From Lineus longissimus (lineage: Eukaryota > Nemertea > Pilidiophora > Heteronemertea > Lineidae): DNA of 64,000 bases. A program made the position numbers and the translations under genes. Shown piece by piece: positions 39,679 through 50,580 of this stretch (position 1 is its first letter; every line of letters begins with the position of its first letter). The notes under the pieces are model-generated. The model was not told the DNA's origin, did not search any database, and was given only the letters and a program-made list of their open reading frames with translations. Where the stretch lies: assembly GCF_910592395.1 (NCBI RefSeq), contig NC_088310.1:17367501-17431500 (forward strand). Reading direction: 5' to 3'.

Positions 39679-40656
39679 ATGACTGCCATAACCGTCGCAT
39701 GGACTGATGTCAGTGGACTGACCGGGCAGCGCGGGTATCTCAGTGATATTGTCCGGTTTGTTCAAGGCTACGTGATGATCACCATCTTGGCCATAGGCGT
39801 GTTCGGGAATGGCTTGTCTCTCGTCGTCTTCTACCGGGCCAGTTGGCGTAACGATGCCACCATCCACTATCTGAGTACCCTCGCCGTCAACGACACTTGC
39901 TGTATCATCTTCGTTGGGGTTGACATGTGGATGTCGGCTGGGTTGCTAACTGTCTCAAACGGAAAGGCGTCAGTCAGGTTAGCTGTACTTTCAACTTTCA
40001 GCTGTAAGTTGATAAATTATTTATTCATTTTGTTACAATCCATCTCCGCTTGGATCATTGTCCTCTTCTCCATAGAGAGGGCGGTAGTTGTATGGTTCCC
40101 ACTAAAACGAGCAAGCATAACCGCAACAAAACGAAAGCGATTTCTCTCACTGGTGATATTTTCTGTAAGCATTCTCTGCCTTCATGCCGCAATACTTGGT
40201 GATCTGCGAGAAAGCCAGGAAATCCGCACCTCCTGCTTTTATGACGCAGATCTCTGGTTGGCTTTATTGATGGTGGAAAACTGCCTTTATTATTTTGTTC
40301 CCGCAGCATTCATATTTACTGCGAATCTTTTCATCGTCATTGGTATTACTACGTCACGGCGAGCGTTTGCCAAAAGCATGGAGGCCACTGGGAAAGAGAA
40401 CCAAGACAGGAAGTCCCTGGTCAATATGTTGGTAGTGTCCGCCATGTACCTCGTGTTCATGACCCCGAGCACAGTAACATGGACTTACTTTACGTTTGCA
40501 GACCAGTCTAGCGAGCCGACTTATGCCGCAAACCTCGTCAGTTTGGGCGAGCTCTTCATTCAATGGAGTATGCTGAATTTTTGTTTTAATTTTATTGTTT
40601 ACTGTATCTCGCTACCGTTTTACCGAGACGAACTTAAGAAACTAGCAAGGTTATGA
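39679..40656 (+). CDS. Class A (rhodopsin-like) GPCR, copy 1
   Basis: Single-exon gene, 325 residues, seven hydrophobic segments. TM1 has the GN pair at 43-44 (VFGNGLSLVV). TM2 runs about 61-82 (IHYLSTLAVNDTCC). Cys109 at the top of TM3 and Cys186 in extracellular loop 2 can form the usual disulphide. The DRY motif is ERA (133-135) and NPxxY is NFIVY (304-308). TM6 (MLVVSAMYLVFMTPSTVTW) lacks the CWxP core. These traits fit the peptide-receptor-like invertebrate expansions of class A; the ligand is unknown. I start at the ATG matching the start of copies 4 and 5 (MTAITVAWTD); in-frame codons upstream are not preceded by ATG. It lacks the interspersed element found after copies 2 and 3. Confidence 0.88.
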   Translation: MTAITVAWTDVSGLTGQRGYLSDIVRFVQGYVMITILAIGVFGNGLSLVVFYRASWRNDATIHYLSTLAVNDTCCIIFVGVDMWMSAGLLTVSNGKASVRLAVLSTFSCKLINYLFILLQSISAWIIVLFSIERAVVVWFPLKRASITATKRKRFLSLVIFSVSILCLHAAILGDLRESQEIRTSCFYDADLWLALLMVENCLYYFVPAAFIFTANLFIVIGITTSRRAFAKSMEATGKENQDRKSLVNMLVVSAMYLVFMTPSTVTWTYFTFADQSSEPTYAANLVSLGELFIQWSMLNFCFNFIVYCISLPFYRDELKKLARL

Positions 40657-41806
40657 TCAATCCCTGCATTCCGTGCTAGTCAACTAGTTGTTCTGGATTA
40701 AAAACAAGTTAAAATAAGAATTACATGTACTATTTTAATAGTTAAGACTAATTTCACAGTCGGTGCAGTGGAAACTACCAGCAGAGTATAGTAAAGAATT
40801 GTTATATACACAATACTTTTTCATTTATTAATTATAAGAGTGCATGGTCGAATGAATGTAAGAAACATCCAAGAGGCATTACAACTAGACCCGACGTTGA
40901 GGATTCAATATAATTGAAAAATGAATTGAAATATTATTCAACTGCATATACCTAGCAGTGAATGATATTTATCATAACCCATCCTAGGACGGCCTATAAA
41001 ACCTGTCTGGGTTTTGTACTGTTTTAAAAGACAACATGGGTGTGCTAGTTACCTGGCCAGGAGGATAATGATCCTGATTGACACATGCACCACCACCAGT
41101 AGTATCTCACAATAATGATTTTTTACGGTGTTGCGAGGCAGTTTTGGACATGTGAATTTCAGGCAGCCATATGGTTACACCCCGTTCTAGTGCATGGGTT
41201 TATTGCAGTTCAATAACTTTTCAATTATCCTGTTTTTGGAGAAGTCACGGGCCTGCTGGAAAGTGAATAACCAACATATCTTATACCCAAGTTGTTCCTT
41301 TAACTGCTACTTTGTGCATTTGTAATAGGCTAGAATTAGATATCATGTGGAAATGTTGTATATAGTTTGTAACAACGGCCGTATACAGCAAAATAGCAGG
41401 AGATCAAAAGAAGCAAGATGCACAGGTTATTTTAGGAGATGATATAAATTGTAACGGATGGCTGTCAACTGAAACGAACAGACATGTGATGCAGGAATGG
41501 TTACACAGTCACAATGTAAAGGCGGTAATCATACACTAGCAGGATACTCTCCAAACTTTCCTCTTGTCCTTGAATTATAATAGAATGCGGCTGCTTTAGT
41601 TTTAGATTGCCACATGGCAGGCCTAAACGTTTCGATAGGTAAAGATCTTTAAATTCTGAAAAAAGGAACTTGCATGGGTGACATGGTAGCTGTGAGTTCT
41701 ATAGTCCCTCGTACATGGAAGAGTGCAGTGATAACGCACGGACCAAAATGCAAAAATATCATCGGGTATTCACCCAGGAGCAAGAAGTCGCCTGTACAAG
41801 TTCATA

Positions 41807-41923
41807 ATGACAACCACAAAAATTTCTTGGACTGGTCATGATGTCAGTGGTGCCTGACTGAGTGGGCTTCTCAGCGAAATTTTCCAATTCATCCAAGGCT
41901 CATCTTGGTCGTAGGCGTGTTCG
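41807..41923 (+). pseudogene. Relic 5' end of a GPCR (copy-5 type), spacer 1
   Basis: ATGACAACCACAAAAATTTC and the next ~95 bases match the first 39 codons of receptor copy 5, up to GTAGGCGTGTTCG. There the text switches to AGGAACTGCATAAGAGGATG, a flank found upstream of copy 1. It has an in-frame stop (GTGCCTGACTGA) and a 17-bp-scale loss around the TM1 start. The same scar lies before receptors 2, 3 and 4. Confidence 0.8.
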
Positions 41924-42208
41924 AGGAACTGCATAAGAGGATGGTGTGAACCTAACTGGAGGATACCAGATGTATGACCACTGACAACAATTCACACGGA
42001 GCATGTCAGTTGAGCTTGACAACCGGACAGTTCACGGCAATGACGAGACCTTATTCAAATGTAGGCTAACTGCTATACACTAAGAGGACCAATGAAGTGG
42101 CAAATCTAGGACAAATTTGCGAAAGTAGGAGCGAAATAAGATATATCTTTGCACAAATTTCACGAAACAGCTAAGCCATACGACTGTCTTGTTAAGAACG
42201 TTATCACA

Positions 42209-43175
42209 ATGACTGCTATTACCGTCGCCTGGACTGATATCAGTGGACTGACCGGGCAGCGCGGGTATCTCAGTGATATTGTCCGGTTTGTTCAAGGCTA
42301 CGTGATGATCACCATCTTGGCCATAGGCGTGTTCGGGAATGGCTTGTCTCTCGTCGTCTTCTACCGGGCAAGATGGCGTAACGATGCCACCATCCACTAT
42401 CTGAGTACCCTCGCCGTCAACGACACTTGCTGTATCATCTTCGTTGGGGTCGTCCTGTGGATGTCGGCTGGGTTGCTAACTGTCTCAAACGGAAAGGCGT
42501 CAGTCAGGTTAGTTGTACTTTCAACTTTCAGCTGTAAGTTGATAAATTATTTATTCATTTCGTTACAATCCATCTCCGCTTGGATCATTGTCATCTTCTC
42601 CATAGAGAGGGCAGTAGTTGTATGGTTCCCACTAAAACGAGCAAGCATAACCGCAACAAAGCGAAAGCGATTTCTCTCACTGGTGATATTTTCTGTAAGC
42701 ATTCTCTGCCTTCATGCCGCAATACTTGGTGATCTACGAGATATCCAGGGAATCCGCACCTCCTGCTTTTATGACGCAGATCTCTGGTTAGCTTTATTGA
42801 TGGTGGAAAACTGCCTTTATTATTTTGTTCCCGCAGCATTCATATTTACTGCGAATCTTTTCATCGTCATTGTCACGGCGATCGCTTGCCAAAAGCATGG
42901 AGGCCAATGGGATAGAGAACCAAGACAGGAAGTCCCTGGTAAATATGTTGGTAGTGTCCGCCATGTACCTCGTGTTCATGACCCCGAGCACAGTAACATG
43001 GACTTACTTTACGTTTGCGGACCAGTCTAGCGACCCCAGTTACACCGCAAACCTCGCCAGTTTGGGCGAGCTCTTTATTCAATGGAGTATGTTGAATTTT
43101 TGTTCTAATTTTATTGTTTACTGTACCTCGCTACCGTTTTACCGAGACGAACTTAAGAAACTAGCAAGGTTATGA
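42209..43175 (+). pseudogene. Class A GPCR copy 2, frameshifted by an 11-bp deletion
   Basis: Nearly identical to copy 3, but 11 bases (GGTATTACTAC in copy 3) are missing at about 42871, after TM5 (NLFIVI). The frame then runs out at 43030 in unrelated residues, while the correct TM6-TM7 frame resumes and is intact to 43175 (KSLVNMLVVSAMYLVF, NFIVYC). With the 11 bases counted, the length equals copy 3 exactly (978). A five-TM truncated product is possible but unlikely to signal normally. An assembly error cannot be excluded without reads. Confidence 0.85.
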
Positions 43176-43526
43176 TCAATCCTTGCATTCCGTGCTGGTC
43201 AACTAGTTGTTCTGGATTAAAAAGAAGTAGTAAAAACTACAATTAAAATAAGAATTACATGTACTATTTTAATAGTTAACACTAATTTAACAGTCGGTGC
43301 AGTAGAAACTACAAGCAGAGTATAGTAAAAAATTGTACTTTTTCATTTATCAATTTTAAGAGTGCATGGTCGAATGAATGTAAGAAACATCCAAGAGGCA
43401 TTACAGCTAGACCCGACGTTGAGGATTCAATTTAATTGAAAAATGAATAGAAATATTATTCAACTGCATTTACCTAACGGTGAATGATATTTATCATAAC
43501 CCATCCTAGGATGGCCTATAAAACCT

Positions 43527-44162
43527 ACTAGCACTATACCCGTGGCGCAGGCAGGTTCAAATGGGCTATACCTTGAATAGATTGAATTGCAATGAAATCT
43601 AATGCAATATCAAAGGAGCAATATTGAAGAGAAAAATTAAACCAACCATTTGTCCACAGACTCGGACCCTGTGGCGTGCTGTATGCGTGCATATAAAAGT
43701 ATATCAATTGGTCCGATAGAGATGATGAGGCAATATGAACATGCCTCGTTCCTTAGTCAGGAATATGCCCCTTTTTATACGGAGAAGAAGAAGGAGAACC
43801 CAGATAGGCCTTCACATGTTGGCCTCCAAATGGTTCGGACCAATTGCACTATCACTACATGTACTATAACTTTAAAATGCATGCTCCTCCTACATGTAGC
43901 ATGATCTCGGGCAAGGCACTTAGTCGAAAGGCAAGCTAGAAGTTCAGCATCGTGAGCAGCTCCTTGATAAGGCCATGCCAAGTTCAGAGTGCCTCTTCAG
44001 ATACATCAAGTATTGAAAGCTGACCATGGTAACCTTCATTTGAAAATCCCTTCATAATCAAGGGCTAGCACTGGCTAACACAGCACCCATAAACAATAGA
44101 TCACCAATTCGACCCCAGCTCCGCACTTTATCGATCCGCCTTATATAGTATTATGATATAGA
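43527..44162 (+). repeat. Interspersed element, short form, after GPCR copy 2
   Basis: Runs from ACTAGCACTATACCCGTGGC to TAGTATTATGATATAG. At the equivalent place after copy 1 the sequence is uninterrupted (AAAACCT|GTCTGGGTTTTG, 41001-41018), which gives the empty site. It matches the long copy at 124-1202. Confidence 0.8.
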
Positions 44163-44966
44163 TCTGGGTTTTGTACTGTTTTAAAAGACAACATCGGCGT
44201 GCTAGTTACCTTGCCAGGAGGATAATGATCCTGCTTGACACCATGCACCGCCACCAGTAGTATCCCACAATAATGATTTTTTACTGTGTTGCGAGGCAGT
44301 TTTGGACATGGCATGTGAATTTCAGGCAGCCATATGGTTACATCCCGTTCTAGTGCATGATTTATTGCAGTTCAATAACTTTTCAATTATCCTGTTTGGA
44401 GAAGTCACGGTCCTGCTGGAAAGTGACAAACCAACATATCTTATACCCAAGTTGTCCCTTTAACTGCTACTTTGTGCATTTGTAATAGGCTAGAATTAGA
44501 TATCATGTGGAAATTTTGTATATAGTTTGTAACAACGGCCGTATACAGCAAAATAACAGGAGATCAAAAGAAGCAAGATGCGCAGGTTATTTTAGGAGAT
44601 GATATAAATTGTAACGGATGGCTGTCAACTGAAACGAACAGACATGTGATGCAGGAATGGTTACACACTCACAATGTAAAGGCGGTAGTCATACACTAGC
44701 AAGATACTCTCCAAACTTTCCTCTTGTCCTTGAATTATAATAGAATGCGGCTGCATTAGTTTTAGATTGCCACATGGCAGGCCTAAACGTTTCGATAGGT
44801 AAAGATCTTTAAATTCTGAAAAAAGGAACTTGCATGGGTGACATGGTAGCTGTGAGTTCTATAGACCCTCGTACATGGAAGAGTGCAGTGATAACGCACG
44901 GACCAAAATGCAAAAATATCATCGGGTATTCACCCAGGAGCAAGAAGTCGCCTGTACAAGTTCATA

Positions 44967-45083
44967 ATGACAACCACAAAAATCTCTTGGACTGGTCATG
45001 ATGTCAGTGGTGCCTGACTGAGTGGGCTTCTCAGCGAAATTTTCCAATTCATCCAAGGCTCATCTTGGTCGTAGGCGTGTTCG
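44967..45083 (+). pseudogene. Relic 5' end of a GPCR (copy-5 type), spacer 2
   Basis: Practically identical to the relic at 41807-41923, with the same in-frame stop and the same TTCG|AGGAACTGCAT junction. It was copied with the tandem unit. Confidence 0.8.
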
Positions 45084-45368
45084 AGGAACTGCATAAGAGG
45101 ATGGTGTGAACCTAACTAGAGGATACCAGATGTTTGACCACTGACAACAATTCACACGGAGCATGTCAGTTGAGCTTGACAACCGGACAGTTCACGGCAA
45201 TGACGAGACCTTATTCAAATGTAGGCTAACTGCTATACACTAAGAGGACCAATGAAGTGGCAAATCTAGGACAAATTTGCGAAAGTAGGAGCGAAATAAG
45301 ATATATCTTTGCACAAATTTCACGAAACAGCTAAGCCATACGACTGTCTTGTTAAGAACGTTATCACA

Positions 45369-46346
45369 ATGACTGTTATTACCGTCGCCTGGACTGATAT
45401 CAGTGGACTGACCGGGCAGCGCGGGTATCTCAGTGATATTGTCCGGTTTGTTCAAGGCTACGTGATGATCACCATCTTGGCCATAGGCGTGTTCGGGAAT
45501 GGCTTGTCTCTCGTCGTCTTCTACCGGGCAAGATGGCGTAACGATGCCACCATCCACTATCTGAGTACCCTCGCCGTCAACGACACTTGCTGTATCATCT
45601 TCGTTGGGGTCGTCCTGTGGATGTCGGCTGGGTTGCTAACTGTCTCAAACGGAAAGGCGTCAGTCAGGTTAGTTGTACATTCAACTTTCAGCTGTAAGTT
45701 GATAAATTATTTATTCATTTCGTTACAATCCATCTCCGCTTGGATCATTGTCATCTTCTCCATAGAGAGGGCAGTAGTTGTATGGTTCCCACTAAAACGA
45801 GCAAGCATAACCGCAACAAAGCGAAAGCGATTTCTCTCACTGGTGATATTTTCTGTAAGCATTCTCTGCCTTCATGCCGCAATACTTGGTGATCTACGAG
45901 ATATCCAGGGAATCCGCACCTCCTGCTTTTATGACGCAGATCTCTGGTTAGCTTTATTGATGGTGGAAAACTGCCTTTATTATTTTGTTCCCGCAGCATT
46001 CATATTTACTGCGAATCTTTTCATCGTCATTGGTATTACTACGTCACGGCGATCGCTTGCCAAAAGCATGGAGGCCAATGGGATAGAGAACCAAGACAGG
46101 AAGTCCCTGGTAAATATGTTGGTAGTGTCCGCCATGTACCTCGTGTTCATGACCCCGAGCACAGTAACATGGACTTACTTTACGTTTGCGGACCAGTCTA
46201 GCGACCCCAGTTACACCGCAAACCTCGCCAGTTTGGGCGAGCTCTTTATTCAATGGAGTATGTTGAATTTTTGTTCTAATTTTATTGTTTACTGTACCTC
46301 GCTACCGTTTTACCGAGACGAACTTAAGAAACTAGCAAGGTTATGA
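45369..46346 (+). CDS. Class A GPCR, copy 3
   Basis: Intact single-exon gene, 325 residues, with all seven TM segments, GN in TM1, ERA after TM3, the TM3/ECL2 cysteines and NFIVY in TM7. It differs from copy 2 by only a few bases besides the 11-bp deletion, and the spacers on both sides are also almost identical. The duplication is therefore very recent, or under gene conversion. The nearest ATG consistent with the family is used (MTVITVAWTD). Poly(A)-like ATTAAA occurs about 40 bases after the stop, as in copies 1 and 2. Confidence 0.88.
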   Translation: MTVITVAWTDISGLTGQRGYLSDIVRFVQGYVMITILAIGVFGNGLSLVVFYRARWRNDATIHYLSTLAVNDTCCIIFVGVVLWMSAGLLTVSNGKASVRLVVHSTFSCKLINYLFISLQSISAWIIVIFSIERAVVVWFPLKRASITATKRKRFLSLVIFSVSILCLHAAILGDLRDIQGIRTSCFYDADLWLALLMVENCLYYFVPAAFIFTANLFIVIGITTSRRSLAKSMEANGIENQDRKSLVNMLVVSAMYLVFMTPSTVTWTYFTFADQSSDPSYTANLASLGELFIQWSMLNFCSNFIVYCTSLPFYRDELKKLARL

Positions 46347-46697
46347 TCAATCCTTGCATTCCGTGCTGGTCAACTAGTTGTTCTGGATTAAAAAGAAGTA
46401 GTAAAAACTACAATTAAAATAAGAATTACATGTACTATTTTAATAGTTAACACTAATTTAACAGTCGGTGCAGTAGAAACTACAAGCAGAGTATAGTAAA
46501 AAATTGTACTTTTTCATTTATCAATTTTAAGAGTGCATGGTCGAATGAATGTAAGAAACATCCAAGAGGCATTACAGCTAGACCCGACGTTGAGGATTCA
46601 ATTTAATTGAAAAATGAATAGAAATATTATTCAACTGCATTTACCTAACGGTGAATGATATTTATCATAACCCATCCTAGGATGGCCTATAAAACCT

Positions 46698-47350
46698 ACT
46701 AGCACTATACCCGTGGCGCAGGCAGGTTCAAATGGGCTATACCTGGAATAGATTGAATTGCAATGAAATCTAATGCAATGTCAAAGGAGCAATATTGAAG
46801 AGAAAAATTAAACCAACCATTTGTCCACAGACTCGGACCCTGTGGCGTGCTGTATGCGTGCATATAAAAGTATATCAATTGGTCCGATAGAGATGATGAG
46901 GCAATATGAACATGCCTCGTTCCTTAGTCAGGAATATGCCCCTTTTTATACGGAGAAGAAGAAGGAGAACCCAGATAGGCCTTCACATGTTGGCCTCCAA
47001 ATGGTTCGGACCAATTGCACTATCACTACATGTACTATAACTTTAAAATGCATGCTCCTCCTACATGTAGCATGATCTCGGGCAAGGCACTTAGTCGAAA
47101 GGCAAGCTAGAAGTTCAGCATCGTGAGCAGCTCCTTGATAAGGCCATGCCAAGTTGCGAGTGCCTCTTCAGATACATCAAGTATTGAAAGCTGTGGTGAG
47201 CACATAAACAGACCATGGTAACCTTCATTTGAAAATCCCTTCATAATCAAGGGCTAGCACTGGCTAACACAGCACCCATAAACAATAGATCACCAATTCG
47301 ACCCCAGCTCCGCACTTTATCGATCCGCCTTATATAGTATTATGATATAG
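46698..47350 (+). repeat. Interspersed element, short form, after GPCR copy 3
   Basis: Same ends and position as the copy at 43527-44162, slightly longer because it keeps GTGGTGAGCACATAAACA, which the other short copy has lost. It was copied with the tandem receptor unit rather than inserted independently. Confidence 0.8.
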
Positions 47351-48155
47351 ATCTGGGTTTTGTACTGTTTTAAAAGACAACATCGGCGTGCTAGTTACCT
47401 TGCCAGGAGGATAATGATCCTGATTGACACCATGCACCGCCACCAGTAGTATCTCACAATAATGATTTTTTACTGTGTTGCGAGGCAGTTTTGGACATGT
47501 GAATTTCAGGCAGCATTATGGTTACACCCCGTTCTAGTGCATGGTTTATTGCAGTTCAATAACTTTTCAATTATCCTTTTTGGAGAAGTCACGGTCCTGC
47601 TGGAAAGTGACAAACCAACATATCTTATACCCAAGTTGTCCCTTTCACTGCTACTTTGTGCATTTGTAATAGGCTAGAATTAGATATCATGTGGACATTT
47701 TGTATATAGTTTGTAACAACGGCCGTATACAGTAAAATAACAGGTGATCAAAAGCAAGCAAGATGCACAGGTTATTTTAGGAGATGATATAAATTGTAAC
47801 GGATGGCTGTCAACTGAAACGAACAGACATGTGATGCGGGAATGGTTACACAGTCACAATGTAGGCGGTAGTCAATATATATATACACTAGCAAGATACT
47901 CTCCAAACTTTCCTCTTGTCCTTGAATTATAATAGAATGCGGCTGCTTTAGTTTTAGATTGCCACATGGCAGGCCTAAACGTTTCGATAGGTAAATATCT
48001 TTAAATTCTGAATAAAGGAGCTTGGGTGACATGGTAGCTGTGAGTTCTATAGACCTCCGTACATGGAAGAGTGCAGTGATAACGCACGGACCAAAATGCA
48101 GAAATATCATCGGGTATTCACCCCAGGAGCAAGAAGTCGCCTGTACAAGTTCATA

Positions 48156-48272
48156 ATGACAACGACAAAAATCTCTTGGACTGATCATGATGTCAGTGGT
48201 GCCGGACTGAGTGTGCTTCTCAGCGAAATTTTCCAATTCATCCAAGGCTCATCTTGGTCGTAGGCGTGTTCG
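48156..48272 (+). pseudogene. Relic 5' end of a GPCR (copy-5 type), spacer 3
   Basis: Same relic as at 41807 and 44967, but without the early stop (GTGCCGGACTGAGT, as in copy 5). It is open for about 35 codons before leaving homology at TTCG|AGGAACTG. This suggests that the stop in the other two arose later, before they were duplicated. Confidence 0.75.
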
Positions 48273-48557
48273 AGGAACTGCATAAGAGGATGGTGTGAAC
48301 CTAACTGGAGGATACCAGATGTATGACCACTGACAACAATTCACACGGAGCATGTCAGTTGAGCTTGACAACCGGACAGTTCACGGCAATGGCGCGACCT
48401 TACTCAAATGTAGGCTAACTGCTAAACACTAAGAGGACCAATGAGGTGGCAAATCTAGGACAAGTTTGCGAAAGTAGGAGCGAAATAAGAAATATCTTTT
48501 CACAAATCTCACGAAACAGCTAAGCCATACGACTGTCTTGTTAAGAACGTTATCACA

Positions 48558-49532
48558 ATGACGGCTATTACCGTCGCCTGGACTGATATCAGTGGACTGA
48601 CCGGGCAGCGCGGGTATCTCAGTGATATTGTCCGGTTTGTTCAAGGCTATGTGATGATAATCATCTTGGCCATAGGCGTGTTCGGGAATGTCTTGTCTCT
48701 CGTCGTCTTCTACCGGGCCAGATGGCGTAACGATGCCACCATCCACTATCTGAGTACCCTCGCCGTCAACGACACTTGCTGTATCATCTTCGTTGGGATC
48801 GTCCTGTGGATGTCGGCTGGGTTGCAAACTGTCTCAAATGGAAAGGCGTCAATCGGGTTAGCTGTATTTTCAACTCTCAGTTGTAAGTTGATAAATTATT
48901 TATTCATTTCGTTACAATCCATCTCCGCTTGGATCATTGTCATCTTCTCCATAGAGAGGGCGGTAGTTGTATGGTTCCCACTAAAACGAGCAAGCATAAC
49001 CGCAACAAAACGAAAGCGATTTCTCTCACTGGTGATATTTTCTGTAAGCATTCTCTGCCTTTATGCCGCAATACTTGGTGATCTACGAGAAAGCCAGGGA
49101 ATCACCTCTTGCTTTTATGACGCAGATCTCTGGTTGGCTTTATTGATGGTGGAAAACTGCCTTTATTATTTTGTTCCCGCAGCATTCATATTTACTGCGA
49201 ATCTTTTCATCGTCATTGGTATTACTACGTCACGGCGATCGCTTGCCAAAAGCATGGAGGCCACTGGGAAAGAGAACCAAGACAGGAAGTCCCTGGTCAA
49301 TATGTTGGTAGTGTCCGCCATGTACCTCGTGTTCATGACCCCGAGCACAGTAACATGGACTTACTTTACGTTTGCAGACCAGTCTAGCGACCCCAGTTAC
49401 ACCGCAAACCTCGCCAGCTTGGGCGAGCTTTTTCATCAATGGAGTATGTTGAACTATTGTTTTAATTTTATTGTCTACTGTATATCACTACCGTTTTACC
49501 GAGCCGAAATTGCGAAACTAGGAAGGTTATGA
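48558..49532 (+). CDS. Class A GPCR, copy 4
   Basis: Intact single-exon gene, 324 residues. It keeps GN (TM1), Cys in TM3, Cys in loop 2 (ITSCFYDAD), ERA, and NFIVY (YCFNFIVYCISLPFYR). It is one residue shorter than copies 1 and 3 because of a codon lost in extracellular loop 2 (SQGITSC against SQEIRTSC in copy 1), the likely ligand-facing region. The 3' flank diverges from copies 1-3 after about 20 bases and carries no interspersed element. Confidence 0.88.
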   Translation: MTAITVAWTDISGLTGQRGYLSDIVRFVQGYVMIIILAIGVFGNVLSLVVFYRARWRNDATIHYLSTLAVNDTCCIIFVGIVLWMSAGLQTVSNGKASIGLAVFSTLSCKLINYLFISLQSISAWIIVIFSIERAVVVWFPLKRASITATKRKRFLSLVIFSVSILCLYAAILGDLRESQGITSCFYDADLWLALLMVENCLYYFVPAAFIFTANLFIVIGITTSRRSLAKSMEATGKENQDRKSLVNMLVVSAMYLVFMTPSTVTWTYFTFADQSSDPSYTANLASLGELFHQWSMLNYCFNFIVYCISLPFYRAEIAKLGRL

Positions 49533-50580
49533 TCAATCCTCGTGGCATTCCTTGCTGGTTATTTATCCAGTGACAAATCTCAACAGGTTCCACTGACGGG
49601 ATTGGAACCAATGCAGAGAGGCTATTTCGATACCAAACTGACGTCTCGAGGGTGGAGGTAAATGTTGCCAGATATGGTGCACATACTCTTAAAATTTTGC
49701 AACAACTGTGAAACTAGTTAAAACAAACCATAGTAAAAACTAAAACTATTAAGATGGTTAAGAATTACATACACTATTTTGATAGTTGAAACTAATTTCA
49801 AGGTCGTTGCAATGGGAACTACCAGAGTAGTAAAACATTACTATATAATAGTTATTTTCATTTATTAATTTTAAGAGTGCATGGTCGAATGAATGTAAGA
49901 AACATCGAAGAGGCATTTCAACGAGACCCGAGGTTGAGGTTTCAATTCAATTGGTTAGTGAATTGAAATATTATTCAACAGCAACCTATAGCAGTGAATA
50001 AAATTTATCATAACCCATCCTAGGATGGGCAATAAAACTAATAAAACTTCTTTCGGTTTTGTAATGTTTTAACTACTACTTTGTGCATTTGTAATAAAAT
50101 TACATATTATCTTGAAATTTTATATATAGTTTGTAATCACGGCCGTATACAGTAAAATAACAGGTGATCAAAAGCAAGCAAGATGCACAGGTTATTTTAG
50201 GAGATGATATAAATTGTAACGGATGGCTGTCGACTGAAACGAACAGACATGTGATGCGGGAATGGTTACACAGTCACAATGTAGGCGGTAGTCAATATAT
50301 ATATATACACTAGCAAGATACTCTCCAAACTTTCCTCTTGTCCTTGAATTATAATAGAATGCGACTGCTTTAGTTTAAGATTGCCACATGGCAGACCTAA
50401 AAGTATCGATAGGAAAAGATCTTAAATTTTGAAAAAAGGAACTTGGGTGACATCGTAGCTGTGAGTTCTATAGACCTCCGTACAAGGATTTAAAGTCTGC
50501 AGTGATAATGCACGGACCAAAATGTAGAAATATCATCGGGTATTCACCCAGGAGCAAGAAGTCGCCTGTACAAGTTCATA

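Noticed and set aside
45240-46253. Antisense open frames repeated in every GPCR copy
   Set aside because: They mirror the conserved receptor codons on the other strand and recur only because the gene is duplicated.
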